Assembly: GCF_001640805.2 (NCBI RefSeq)
Contig: NC_066835.1
Span: forward strand, 23,021,172 to 23,085,171
Length of the DNA: 64,000 nt
Source: Lates calcarifer
Lineage: Eukaryota; Chordata; Actinopteri; Centropomidae
Reading direction: 5' to 3'
Shown: one piece after another, positions 37,233 through 49,765 of the stretch
How the letters are laid out: each line of letters begins with the position of its first letter
How positions within the stretch are numbered: the stretch's first letter is position 1
Notes under the pieces: generated by a model
Told to the model about the DNA's origin: nothing
Database searches by the model: none
The model's input: the letters and a program-made list of their open reading frames with translations, nothing else
Program-made: the position numbers and the translations under genes

Positions 37233-37257
37233 GATCCACCACACAGGCTCACGGCGA
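35097..37257. repeat. Tandem duplication unit, distal copy (2,161 bp)
   Basis: Second copy of the unit at 32936-35096. It includes signal, V1, V2 and TM exons, their introns, the first 22 bases of the V3 exon, and 26 bp upstream of the ATG. Also inside are the fish-type TATGCTAAGCTAAGC repeats (35,895-36,030) and a pair of AATGCATTRTGGGATA motifs. Confidence 0.95.
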
Positions 37258-39370
37258 CTTATTTCCTCCTGAAGAGAATAAAGAGTTTCAGTTTAAAGTT
37301 TCCAGAGAAGCTGCTGCTGGAATGTAAAGAATCAGGCTGAGCAGCTTTGACAGAAACAAACATTACTGTGCCATTAAAGCAGCAGAGTCTGATTAACTGT
37401 GAAACCATAGAGGATAACAGTGTTATCAGGAGCAGACCTCTGCTGTTAGAGTCTACACAACACAACACAACAACACAACAACACAACACAACACAACACA
37501 ACACAACACAACAACAACACAACACAACACAACACAACAACACAACAACACAACAAACAGAGACCTAGAAAATAAAAGCCTCAGCGCTGATGATGAACGT
37601 TCACAGTGATGAATTCCTCCGGAAACCAAAATATTATAGAAGATTAAATATTCACTAAACTCAAATAAAACTTAATGTCTCTCATTTGTCCAGTGTAGAA
37701 ATATAATTAGTTTACAGACACTGAGTCACATTTATTGATCGATTAATTTGATCAATATTCATCCTAAAACTAAATTTACCGCCATCACAGGTTACTGCAG
37801 CTAACAGCTACAAGCTAGCTCATAGCGGCTAACGTTAGCATGAAGTTTACATCTAGTCTTATAATATATCCTCACGAATAAACAAGGACAACACACGCAG
37901 TTATAGTGAGATATAATTCAGCTAATATGTTAGCTAACAACTCAAAACTTAAAATTATGCTCCAACATCGACACAGGGGGTGTTTCATATTTCTGACCTT
38001 TAGAAAGACCAACCGTCTCTGTCCGTTTCCAATGAGGAGTTTGTCCTCTCTCCACGTCCTGTGTCCACCCAAGAGCACCACAGAGAACCATCGATTTTTG
38101 ACTCGAAACTGTTTTATTCAGTGTTTTTACTGAAGTACTCATCAGATTTGTTTGTTCTGGAGAGGAGGAGACCTGTGCGGATAATTCGGCTCCCAGTAAA
38201 AACATCCTGAACCATCAACACTGAAGGAATCTGAACCTACAAATGAAACACAATGAGTGGTTTCACCATGAAATCAAGCCGATTACTTCTGTAACCAGCT
38301 GGACCCGGCTGATGTAGATATATAAAATGGATATAATAAAGACTGTTAAACAGTAAACTGTTCTTATTGTCTTCATATGTAAACAGGAGAGATGTAACTT
38401 CCTGTGTTCACAGACCTGTTCAGTGTGACAGTGACGCCTGGTGGTGGCTTTATGAACTACAGCTTCATTAATGGGTCATATTAATAAACTCTGGGTGAGT
38501 TAGTTACTATATTAAAAATCATCATTAAAAAATTAATGTAAACTCCATGTCCACTCCCAGGCTCCGTGTTTTTCCACCGTCCTCGCCTCTGTTCATGTGC
38601 GTGATGTCCTGACCTTTGACCTCTGTTGATCACAGGAAATGTCACAAACACACAATTCTTCTTTTTAGCCGATTTACAAACAGTCAAATCAAATAAATAT
38701 GATCTGATCTCACAAACGTTTCTGTAGATCTTACAAAGCTTTCCCTCGATTTTTCTCAAGATCTTGAGAAAGTTTTGAGATTTTGCAAAAGTACCTTTAA
38801 CCTTCAATTTTTTTTTCCTCCATGTTGTTTCCCAGGCTCTGTTTCATTGTGTAACCATGAAAAAGTTCAGGTTTCTTAATAGAACTCTGGTAGGATCTGA
38901 GTTTTCTAGGAACAGCCTGAGGTCCTCAAGGATTCAGTTAATTTAAGAAGGATTAAACCAGAAGCTGTGGGGGTCAGAGGTCACCATGTTTATTCTTTAT
39001 GTTTTCTGCTCTCATAGCATTCTATTCTATTCTACTCTTTTCTGTTCTGTTCTGTTCTGTTCACTGCTCTCACACACCCAGACCTCCTCACAACACAAAC
39101 ACAGCAGGAGAATAATAACTCGTATCATTTGTGAAATCTGCTCTGCAGGTAGGAACATGCACACTGCACCTTTGCTTGAACAGTCACGGTCGCCATGGTA
39201 ACAGGGCCAGGCCCTCATTGCAGCAACGCGCCACACCTCTGCCGTTAGGTCGTCTGAAAAGTACACAGAGAGGGAGAGACAGGTGAGGTGTAGAAAGAGA
39301 CAGGTGAGGTGTAGAAAGAGACAGGTGAGGCAGAGAGAGACAGAGAGAAACAGGTGAGGTGTCAGAGTCC
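37258..39370. other. Between the Ig locus and bnipl
   Basis: Holds an (ACAAC)n/(ACACAAC)n repeat at about 37452-37556 and otherwise unremarkable sequence. The 5' UTR and promoter of the distal Ig gene should lie here. No coding exon with splice support was recognised. Confidence 0.45.
37452..37556. repeat. ACAAC/ACACAAC microsatellite
   Basis: About 105 bp of C/A-only sequence on the plus strand, units ACAAC and ACACAAC in irregular order, about 200 bp upstream of the distal Ig receptor's start codon. Confidence 0.95.
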
Positions 39371-39380
39371 GCTCATAAAC

Positions 39381-39540
39381 CCATAAAAAGCAGCAGTGAT
39401 GTCATCAGGTGAGTCTCCAGGTGTGTAGCAGCAGCAGCAGCAGGTTTCTCAGTGATCTGTTTGTCCTGAACCCGTCTCACCTGTCCTGTCTCACCTGACC
39501 TGGCTGCTGCAGCGTGTGAGCGTCGACCTGCGTACCTGCT
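39381..39540 (+). promoter_or_regulatory. bnipl: Candidate bnipl core promoter and non-coding exon 1
   Basis: A TATA-like CCATAAAAAG at 39381-39390 is followed by an ATF/AP-1-like TGATGTCATCA at 39397-39407. A good donor (CTGCT|GTAAGT) ends a possible exon at 39540. A second donor-like CAG|GTGAGT lies at 39409. This assignment rests on spacing and splice sites only. Confidence 0.4.
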
Positions 39541-40706
39541 GTAAGTCTTTACTTTCTGAAGTTTGTCTCATTTTGTCGTTGGACCTTCTCTTCCTCCTGT
39601 GAACTGTTTCTGTGAGATAAGAGCTGTTTAAATAAAGTTAATTCAGCAGTTTGACATGAGTCAAGTTCAGACGTCATGTGGACAAAAGTTTGTGGACACA
39701 CGGTTTAATGTACGTTAACTCAGCTGCTGTGTAGGAGGAGAGGAAACAAGGTGTGTTCCAGGTAAACACAGCAGACTGAAGTGTTTACAGTGAAAACAAA
39801 CTGGTTCAGTCAGAAACATCCTGAATGAATGTGAGTTTTTATGATTATGGAAAGAAGAAAGAGTTTAAAGATGAAACTCTCTCCCTGCTGAGTCCAGAGA
39901 CATTCAGTCTGATTTCAGGTGTGGTCTTTTAATCCAATAATTTCCTGGTGTTAAAGAGCAGATGTGTTGAAGCAGCACTTTGTTTGTCTGGAGTCAGATT
40001 ACATGTCAGTTTGTCCTGGTCGTGTTATAAGAGAAACAGGTTTATTAAACAGGAGTACATTTCTCTGTGGTCGTCCTGTGATATAAACATTATAATTCAT
40101 TGATTTACAGAAACTGTCTGAGTTGCAAACATTATTTTGATGAGCTGTGTTGAAACAATAATGTTGGTAACTAAATCAACTTAATATTGTGTGTAATATA
40201 AATTCAAATTCATGAGTTAATTCATTAAAAACAAATTTTAAGTTGTGGTAATTAAAAAAACTGGCTTGACAACTTAATTGTTCTCCACCATCTTGGTAAT
40301 GGTGACAGTCAGTACAGAGCATTCACTGAGGGTATTTATTATAAATCAAATGCATATTGTTAAAAAAAATATGCAACAACTGGAGCAACTTAAACTTAAA
40401 AACATGTGTTCATATTTATTGTAACTGAGTATGTAACAGTAAAAAATTCCTTTTCATCCGATTGGAAAATGTAGTTGGAATATGTAAATTTTAAAGAGTG
40501 ATCACATTTAAAAAACCTTAGTTGTAGAGGAAAGGCTGATTCGCCTGACTCAGTGATGTTTGTTGGATGAAGATAAGTCGTAGTTTAAAAAGTTTGATAC
40601 AAACTGTTGACGTTTAAACAAGAAATGCAGAACCTCAGCGACGACATGCGACGACGGCTTCTTATGGTCAGATTCTGATCCTGTTTTTATCTTCAGGAAC
40701 AACAAC

Positions 40707-43700
40707 ATGGAGTCCAGAGAGGAGGAACAAGAGGACGACACTCACAGGTCAAAGTTCATTCACCAGCTGTTGGTTTTTCTTGGTAGAAGAGTTAATACAA
40801 CATTAGAGACCAGAAAACACTGCAGAAGGAAACTTTTGATTTAGAAAATAAACCTGTTACATCCAGTGGAGTCTTTCAGAAATAGTTGAGTGTCATCTGC
40901 AAACTGAATAGTTTCATTTTTCTTCTTCTTCTTACATAATTTAATGAGAAATTATTCTGTCACATTTTTGTGACACAGGTCAAACAGACAAAAACAGAAC
41001 AAAGACTAGAAGTAAAAGCACCGGAGACAAACCAAGGAGAGAAACTTCAAAATAAAACAGGAAGCTCCAGATGAGGAACACGAGGGAAAGAGAAACTAAA
41101 ATCAAAGACAGAAACCAGAAGCACAGACTCAAACTGGAACCAAAAACAAAAGACTGGAAACACAAGAAATACAAAATTATAATTTCAAACCAAATATGTG
41201 AGTTGTTTTGGAGACGGGTCGAGTTTGTAGTGTTTAACTTTCTCCATGTGTTTCTGTGCAGGTTATTTCTGACTGAGGACACTGAGAACACCAACAGTAA
41301 CAGTATGACGACTGATATTACTGATGTTACTGATATTACTGATATTACTGTAGCTGTCAGTAGTTGTCCAGCTGTCACAGAGACTCCTGCTGCTCCACAC
41401 GATGATCAAACAGGTACTGACGACATTTTTATCATAAACTTATTAAAACAACGTATTGTAAAACTCTCGTCCTCGTCACGTCAGTGCTGTTTATAATTCA
41501 ACATCATGGAGGAAGAGACGAGAGGAAAAGACACAAGAAACTTTAAAACCCTAAAAAAACAAAGTCTGATTTGTCTGTGACAGTTTTCGCACTGAGACGT
41601 AACTGAGGCCCAGTTCAGACTTCATGCAGAACTTCATTCAGAATCCTCCTGTTTTTAAGTTTCCTTCAGTATCACAGTGAAACAGAGAGAGCTGTCTGAA
41701 CATCAGTGGAGACTCTGACAACAGGAGCTGCTAATGACTAATTCTGCTGCTTTTAATTGGTCAGTTTGAGTGAATGGAATCAGAATGAAGTTAAAGAAGC
41801 AGAGATCCAGCTGCAGCTCAGCTGAGTCACCGTGATAACATCTGTTAATATTAACTTATTTTCAGGAGCAACAGCAGTAACCTTGACGTTAATCTAAACA
41901 TTCCTTATCGTCTTCCTCAGAGGAGGAGGAAAAAGGTGACCTGGTGACGGGAAACGGTGTTGCCATGGCAGCGACAGGTGCTGAGTCAGCAGGTGTGTCA
42001 GTGTCAGGTGAGTCTTTGTCGTCTCTGTTCTGCTCATCTTCTGTTTTTCAGACGAGGGGGAAACGTCGGCCGGAGACGAGGAAGGTGAGGAAACTCTTCC
42101 ATCTTCACCGTCAGATTAAACTCTGTCTGTTCTCATTGTGGCCTCTCCTCTCTCCCAGCAGCTGACGGTGAACAGGTGTTTGATTTCCAGCCAGGTAACC
42201 TCCTCTCTCCTCCTCTTCTTCTTTTTTTCCTCTGGACTGGGTTTTCTGTCTGATGTCCTGTCTTCCTGTCGTCAGGAGGAGCTGAGGTCGAGTCTCAGCA
42301 GGAATCATTGACTCCGACCGCAGACAGACCAGGTATGACCACAACTCCACAGGTAGAACAGCAGCTGGTGAAATGTAGCAGGAATATGAGAGGGAAAGAA
42401 ATCAATAAACATTTATTTATTTCATAATGACATAAAAGAACAGGTTCATCAGAAACCTGGACCAGAACCAAATATTAATATTTATAATTAAATCTCATGT
42501 AGAGCTGTGTGTGATGTCACTTCCTGTCTGCAGATCCTCCCAACAGTCTGGCCTTATCACGACCAACGAAGAAGAAAGTCCTGGTTGCTCCGGCTCTCAG
42601 TCTGTCTTTAGGTAAGACAGTATTATTACCGAGAAAACAGAATATTTCACAGGTGAAAACAACACCTGCACATTTCTGTTTGTTTTGTTTTGTTTGTTAA
42701 TTGTTAATGTTTTTCTTCTTCTCTGACTTAAAATCGTGACTAAGTTTCTGTCGATGATCCTAAGGTCGCAGCGAGTCGACCGTCTCTGACGACTTCCCCT
42801 CGGCCTTCCTCTCCCCCTCACCTGAAGATGACGATGACACGGGGCTTGACTTCGACCTGGACGCCATGGAAACGCCCTCTGACACTGAGTCGCTGCCTTT
42901 CCCCATCTACGACCTGGACCTGGAAGGTGAGAGGTCAGAGGTCAAACAGGAAACAGGTGAAAACACTGGATATTTATTTTAGGTTTGTTTCCCAGATGAC
43001 CTGCGGCGCCTCGGTGTGGCGTCCTACCGTCGCAGACCCCGCGGCTCCAGTCCCAGGTCCAGGTTTGACTCCAGGACCAGTTCTGTACCGGGGCCGGACC
43101 ACAGCGGACTGGGAGTTCTGGAGAGGGAGGACATGGTGGACGGTCAGGGCACCAGGTGGCGCTGTTTCTCCACAGGTGACCCGCCTCAGGAGACCCGGGT
43201 CAACATGAGCGTCCTGGAGCCGTTTCTCCAGGTTCTATCCCACGGAGGTACAACAGCCCTGCAGGTGGAGGAGTTACCTGTGTGGCCCCTCCCTCGTGTT
43301 AAACACCTGGTCTTCTCCCCCCAGGTTACTATGGAGACGGCATGAATGACATCATCGTGTTTTCTTCCTGTTACCTGCCACAGAACAGTCTGGAGAATTA
43401 CCAGTATGTGATGGACAACCTGTTCAGGTAAAAGCACGCTGGACCTCACGGGATGCTAACAGCGACGATGCTAACATGCTAACCTGTCCTCTACCTGTCT
43501 CTCTCTGTCTACCTGTGCAGGTATGTGGTGGGAACTCTGGATCTGATGGTAGCAGAGAACTATGTGATGGTGTATCTCTGTGCTGGAGGTCAGACAGACA
43601 AACTCCCAGGAATCAGTTGGCTCAAAGAGTGTTACACCACCATCGACAGGAGGTACGATCACCTCTGTCTGATCAGCTGGTTCACCTGTGTCCACCAGGT

Positions 43701-44827
43701 GGCGTCAGAGTTTCACTGTTAAAAACACAAATCATTCTTCAGCTGCTTTTCTTCCATTCATGAGTCACTTTAACTGTAACACACAGTTTGAACAGAGTGA
43801 AGTCACAGTAAATCTCAGTCTGATGTTTCTAATGAATTTAAATCAACTGTGATCTAATTTATACCCTGATGATTCAAAGATTTAAACACAGTTAGTGACC
43901 ATTCAGACACAATACAGACAGGTACAGACAGACAGGTACAGACAGGTACAGACAGACAGGTACAGACAGACAGGTACAGACAGACAGGTACAGACAGGTA
44001 CAGACAGACAGGTACAGACAGGTACAGACAGGTAGAGACAGGTAGAGACAGACAGACAGGTACAGACAGGTACAGACAGACAGGTACAGACAGACAGGTA
44101 GAGACAGGTACAGACAGGTAGACAGACAGGTACAGACAGGTACAGACAGGTACAGACAGACAGGTACAGACAGGTAGAGACAGACAGACAGATACAGACA
44201 AGTACAGACAAACAGGTACAGACAGGTAGAGACAGACAGACAGACAGGTACAGACAGACAGGTACAGACAGGTAGAGACAGGTACAGACAGACAGGTACA
44301 GGTGTGCTGAAGCTGAGCTGCTGCTGTCTCTCAGAGTTTACCTGTGTGTGTTTGTTCAGACTGAGGAAGAACCTGAAAGGTTTCTACGTGGTTCATCCAA
44401 CCTGGTACATCAAGGCCCTCATCACCATCATCAAACCCTTCATCAGGTCAGTTACCCTCCTCTTCATCACTCACCCTGTCTGCTGCTGTGACGCCAGCTA
44501 ACTAAACCAGCTAACTAAACCAGCTAACTAAACCAGCTAACAGCTAATTAAACCATCTTTGTCTTTTTTTAAACTCTTTTCCTCTTGGTAATCAAAATTT
44601 TTTTCCCTCCTCTTCCGCCTCAGCTCTAAGTTCAGCAGGAAGCTCCAGTTCGTCAACAGTCTTCAGGATCTTTCTCATTTCATCCCCACTGAGCACGTGC
44701 AGATCCCAGACTGTGTCCGACAGTGAGTCTTTCTTTACCTGGATTTCAGGTGTCCAGAACAACACCTGAACACAAAGATAAAATCACTTCTGCTGTTTAC
44801 AGGTACGATCAGAACCTGTCCAGGTGA
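40707..44827 (+). CDS. bnipl: BNIPL (BNIP2-like), BCH-domain scaffold protein (14 coding exons)
   Basis: A BNIP2-family protein whose C-terminal BCH (Sec14-like) domain binds Rho-family GTPases, RhoGAPs and partner BCH proteins. Coding exons: 40707-40747, 41262-41413, 41921-42007, 42052-42084, 42162-42194 (or from 42159), 42276-42332, 42534-42611, 42765-42926, 42996-43247, 43325-43427, 43521-43652, 44360-44446, 44624-44722, 44803-44827. They give 1,341 nt and 446 residues. The N-terminal half is acidic and spread over small phase-1 exons. A conserved linker [14 protein letters not shown] and an Asp-rich segment precede the BCH domain, which shows [42 protein letters not shown] and [15 protein letters not shown]. 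It ends QYDQNLSR. The stop TGA lies within a perfect donor (CCAG|GTGAGA), so longer C-termini by splicing are possible. BNIPL rather than BNIP2 is chosen from the mindy1-prune1 neighbourhood. Confidence 0.92.
43912..44302 (+). repeat. GACAGGTACA minisatellite in bnipl intron
   Basis: About 390 bp of 10- and 14-base units (GACAGGTACA, GACAGACAGGTACA, and GACAGGTAGA variants) between exons 43521-43652 and 44360-44446. Every unit carries CAG|GTA, a donor-like string. It ends 58 bp before the next exon. The Cys/Leu/Ser/Pro open frames on the minus strand are artefacts. Confidence 0.95.
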
Positions 44828-45525
44828 GATTCTGCTGGAGGATTTCATCCAGGTGGAGCATCAGTGTCTTGCTCAGTGGCACTTGGTCAGTGTTTGAGGA
44901 CTAACACCGACTGTATCAGAGACCTGAAGAACAAAGTTGTCACGGAGCTGCTGTCGTCTTAGAAACAGTGTTAATGTTCATCCTGCTGTTAAACAACAGA
45001 AATACAACAAACACATTTTTATTAATTCAATTTTTATAATTAAAAAAAGAAACATTTCAAAGATAAACTGAACGTTAATGTGCAACAAGTCCACAAACGT
45101 TATTATATAAACGTTATTATCTGAGCATCAGACAGATCTGATGTTTTATGTATATGATAAGAAACTTTAAAACCGAACAAACCTTGTTTTCCTCCGCAGC
45201 TTCCTGTTGTTTGTGTCTCATACGAAAACACATAATTTTTTATTTTATTTGTCGTTTTTACTCATAAAGTTCAAAACAAAAGGTGAAAAGTGTCTTTTCT
45301 GTTTTTAAAACTTTTAAGTTAAGTTGAATTAGAGCCTGTGTGCTTATCTGTTGAAGGGATTTTTCAGAACCTGGTGAAGGTTTTTTAACGTCTCCTTCTC
45401 GACGCTGCACTTTCAGTATTTTCAGCAGGAGATGAACCGTCGACCCAGCCTGGGTTAATGCCTTGCTTCAGAACTGAAGAATCATTAGTTTTGGTCAAAG
45501 GTGAAATGTTTTTGGTGCTGAATGA

Positions 45526-45531
45526 AATAAA
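45526..45531 (+). terminator. bnipl: Proximal poly(A) signal of bnipl
   Basis: AATAAA about 700 bp after the bnipl stop codon, followed by GT-rich sequence (TTTTGATCTGTGGTTGTGTT) typical of a downstream element. Confidence 0.6.
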
Positions 45532-46633
45532 ATGATGATGGTTCATTGTTTTGATCTGTGGTTGTGTTTTCTGTGTCTGTGAAGTCAGAGGTCATCACTG
45601 ATCGACTGATTCGTTTCCAGTTGACATGATGCACAGGTACACACCGTACAACCACAAACTATACCTGCTTAAAGTGCTTGACAATACGTATCAACATAGC
45701 TAACATTAGCTCCCTGATGTTTAGGTTATTAAATGCGGCTGCAGCTATGTGATGTAGAGTTTGCTGTTAGCGTTAAATTAAATTTGTTGTTATATGTCTA
45801 GCGTGTGCCTGAAGTTAGCTAACGTAGTGAGTTTCATAGTTCTGACCACAGAATCAGTTTAGCTAACTACGCTAGCAACATGCATCAATGTTAGCTAAGT
45901 TAACACCATCCTCATTTACTATACTATAGCTATACGGTTAGCATATCTCCTACGTATTCCTCCTCCTCCTTCTTTGTTGTAATGTGTTGTACCAGTTTAT
46001 CGTGTAAGTTTCGCAAGGTTTATACTGTATGTGACGCGACCTGACGTCACATGAAGTGACCTGATGCTATGTCACGTGACACTACCTGACATGATGTGAC
46101 CTGACGCTGCATATTCCCCCTGGTTAATGATAGCTAGCATAAAAGTTAACATGTGCCACCTACTGGACAGACTGTGTAACTGTAGTTTTGTGTGTGTTGT
46201 GTTTTAAGTTGTGTTTGTGTGTGTTGGGTTATGATTTGTCTCCCTGAAGCTGTGAAACGTGGATTTAACTGTAACTGTGCATAATGTGAGTGCTACTTTT
46301 ATTACTTCAGAAAAAATGTTAAGTAAGAAGTGTAGTTTAGTTTCCATAGAGACTCCTATGATCTTGTTGGACCTGTAGTAACCTGACGGACTCTGACCTT
46401 TGACCTCTGGGAACCTGAGATCAGCTGATGGATGATGAAAAGTAAAATGTAAAATCATGTGATGATAAATAATGTGAAGAAACAGGAGCTGAGGTTTTAA
46501 ATCAGAGACTCAGAGGAGTCCAAAAGTCCCAGTCTGCTACAGACCAACATGAGACCTGACCTGAACCAGCCAATCAGAGCTGCGAGTGGAGCAGTTACCT
46601 GTCTGCTCTGAGTACCTGTGAGGACGTTTATTA

Positions 46634-46682
<49 letters not shown>

Positions 46683-46965
46683 ACAATGTGGTCATTTATA
46701 AAGAACAAGAAAACAGATGTGTGTGTGTGTGTGTAAACCCAGCGGCTGGTCAGGAAATGGAGGCTGACAGGAAGGAAGTGATGTAACTGCTCAGAAAATT
46801 CAATAAACAGGAACACAGTCCAACACAGAGTGTGTGTGTGTGTGCGTGTGTGTGTGTACTTGTAAATGCTACACAGTGAGGACAAAAAATGAGTGTCCTC
46901 GAAAAGACAGAAGTATAAGAATGTGTGTGTGAACAAAAGTCAAATTTGCATTTATACTTTTTATA

Positions 46966-47395
46966 CTGAAAATCTGAGTCTCAGAAGTAATCTCCTGTTC
47001 TGACGAATCTTTACTGCATGTGAATCACAGTTTAACCTACGAACAGTAAATAGAATTTTAGGACAATTAGTTGAAAATATTCTGGAAAAAAAGCTAATTT
47101 TTAAAGCTACGTAGCTTGTTAGCTAATTTAGCATTCACACTCTTTGCTCACTGTGATATTACTAACAGCTAGTTAGCTAACAAGCTAATACAGCCTCATC
47201 ACGTTTCTTCTGACTAAATAATTAATTTTACCACAGACACTGAAAGCAACCTGATGTGACAATTTTAGCACTGTTAGCTAGCTAGCTACACCTGCCACCA
47301 GAACAGCTTCTTTGATGCTGCTAGCAAGCCTAACTAACTAGCTACCTAACATTAGATTGCATTTGCTAACATTAGCTAATTAGTTAGCTAGCTTG
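46966..47395 (+). repeat. Diverged direct repeat, copy 1
   Basis: Shares ordered blocks with about 48190-48610, among them GTGAATCACAGTTTAACCTA, CTAGTTAGCTAACAAGCTAA and CACTGAAAGCAACCTGATGT. Substitutions and indels are frequent, so it is much older than the Ig duplication. Confidence 0.8.
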
Positions 47396-48189
47396 ATAAT
47401 GTTTAGCTGATACAAAATCTCATTCAGAGGTGCTGCTGTTCAGTTGTACCACAGGCTGTGAACAGACATATTCAACATATATGAACATGATAAATATTTA
47501 ATGTTAATATGACAGAAACACAGTTGTTTATCACTGAGAGATCAGTTCCAATTGACTGAAGTTAAGTCTTATTTGGTGGATTAATACGACTGTGGGGCAT
47601 ATACACAGTTAGTGCAGGGTGTGCTCTAACATTAGCCTGATAGCTGCATCGGCAGGTGATTTATAAGAATGTCAAAACACTTTTGTTCACAAAATATGGA
47701 ATGAGTGGAATATGGAACAAATAAATAAATGTATGTCTATGCTAAGCTAGGCTAAGCTAGGCTAACTACATTCTGGACTGGTCTCTGAACTGAACAGAGA
47801 GTCTGTCAAAATGCCAGACTGTGTGTGTGTGTGTGTGTGTGAGATGACTTGTCGTCATGTGATGCTGCTCAGCTGTGGTCGCTTCACCAAACCACAACAC
47901 TGGTTGATGACATGATCCTGAATGCCCACAACCCAGATGTTTCCCCCATCCTCCTCTCCTTCCCCATGCTAAGCTAAGCTAACCATGTTTTCCCAGGGTG
48001 ATGTGAGTCTGTGTCTGTGGTTTGTTACCAAACTGTGACTGTGACTCTCCCTCAGCTCAGTGACGTTAGCATGTTGTCAGATTGTGACTCATCCTCTGTT
48101 TATACAGCTGTTTAAAACAAACACACAGTCACTGCAAAGCATTAATAGAGCTATTTTACATTTGTACTTTTTTACTTTTACCAGGAAAA

Positions 48190-48610
48190 CTTGAGTTTCA
48201 GATTTCCTGTTCTGATTAAGTTTTACTGCACGTGAATCACAGTTTAACCTACAAACAGAAAATCAACTTTCAGGACAAATTGTTGAAAATATTTAACAGT
48301 TTAAAAGTTCATCTTAACAGTTCTCTAAAACAAACATATAAATAAAATAAGTAACTACAACATAACATAACAAAAATCACATCACATACTTTGCTGAACT
48401 GTAATATTACTAACAGCTAGTTAGCTAACAAGCTAATACAGCCTTATCACATCTCTCCTGATCAAATAATTAACTTTACCACAGACACTGAAAGCAACCT
48501 GATGTGACAACTTTTAGTCCCGTTAGCTAGCTAGCTCCCTCTTTGTGATCTGCTGCCAACAAGCCTAGCTAACTAGCTAGCTAACACTAGACTGAAAAAT
48601 AGAGGACACT
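48190..48610 (+). repeat. Diverged direct repeat, copy 2
   Basis: Partner of copy 1 about 1.2 kb upstream, same block order and orientation. Both copies end in TAGCTAGCTA-rich palindromic sequence. Confidence 0.8.
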
Positions 48611-48938
48611 CGTTAGCAATCAGTAAAATGTTTAGTTAAACTTGGTGTATTGATATGACTGTTGCCTCCATTCATGTTAGAGGAGTTGTTTTTTGTCCCC
48701 AAAAGGAAGTCGAGTCCCCACAATGTAGATGTGTAAATTGATTTATGTCCCCACAACATAAGTAATACAAGTAACACACACACACTCAGTCACTCAGTCT
48801 GTGTGTGTGTGTGTGTCTGTGTGTGTGTGTGTGTGTTTCCCACACACTTGGTTTTAAAACAAGCTATCAGCGACCACGTCTTTAATTTTTCCACTTGTGT
48901 TGTTTCCTCTTCCTCAGTTGGACTGTGGTTTCCATGGC

Positions 48939-48995
<57 letters not shown>

Positions 48996-49637
48996 ACCCC
49001 ATCATTATGTCAGCTCTGTGGTCTCTGTGCAGCTGCCTGTAATAACTCCAGCTGTAGTGGAGGAGGAAACTTGTCATGTGATCAGAGTCATTCATGAACA
49101 TTTCTACATGTTTCACCCACAGTGATGATGCAGGAAGGTGTGATGTCACCTGATGGTCACATGATGTTTTCAGACTTCCCGGCTAACGTTAAACCTGCTT
49201 TCTGTGAGTTCACATTAGCATCAACCACCAGACGCCTGAAGAGAAAGTCTGACATCATGACAGATGAAAATACCTCTCTGAGTCTCTCCTGTTTTCAAGA
49301 TGCTTCAGTGCTGTGTCCTGTTAGCCAGCTAAGCTAGCTAACGTTAGCAACTGCTGGTATAGGCAGGTCCCCCTGATGAAGATCTGGGTTTTACAGAGCC
49401 ACATTTACAGACGTGTTTCATCCTGTAAAACCCAGAGCTTATGATGTGTTCCACTCCACAGGAGATCTGGATGGAAGATGGAGGATTTGAAGCTGTGTGT
49501 GGTGACTGACTATAATCAGCGTTAGTGTTTGGTCACTGCAGCAAATGAATGGTGTGGTTGTAGTTTTTATAACTATGCGTGTGTGTGTGTGTGTGTGTGT
49601 GTGTTCCTGCTGCTGTTTGTCCTCTTCCTCTCTGTAG

Positions 49638-49765
49638 CTCCACCCCCTCCTCTACCTGATCAGTGATCAATAACGTTCACCTGCTGACGTTCACGTGGTC
49701 TGGGTGCTGCTGCCTCTCGACCTGGGAGATGATTTTATGTTGTGTTGCTGTTGTGTGTTAATAAA
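49638..49765 (+). other. Possible alternative terminal exon with poly(A) signal (plus strand)
   Basis: A strong acceptor (CCTCTTCCTCTCTGTAG) ends at 49637 and AATAAA lies at 49760-49765. If joined to the bnipl donor at 44823 the frame is phase 2, and the exon gives a few Ser/Thr/Pro codons and a stop at 49657-49659. It might instead belong to an unseen gene. Confidence 0.35.

Larger units (their letters stand above)
45532..49637. other. Downstream of bnipl, repeats only
   Basis: Contains a degenerate GTGACCTGACG-type tandem at about 46030-46110, (TG)n(GA)n at 46636-46682, a diverged direct repeat pair (about 46966-47395 and 48190-48610), TAGCTAGCTA-rich tracts, and (TG)n/(CA)n at 48798-48991. 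Fish-type GTCCCCACAA repeat sequence lies at about 48,690-48,760. No coding exon was recognised. Confidence 0.5.

Noticed and set aside
43903..44211. Cys/Leu/Ser/Pro-rich minus-strand frames
   Set aside because: Translation of the GACAGGTACA minisatellite within a bnipl intron.
49122..49337. 71-residue plus-strand frame near a possible terminal exon
   Set aside because: No recognised similarity and no consistent donor leading to the acceptor at 49638.
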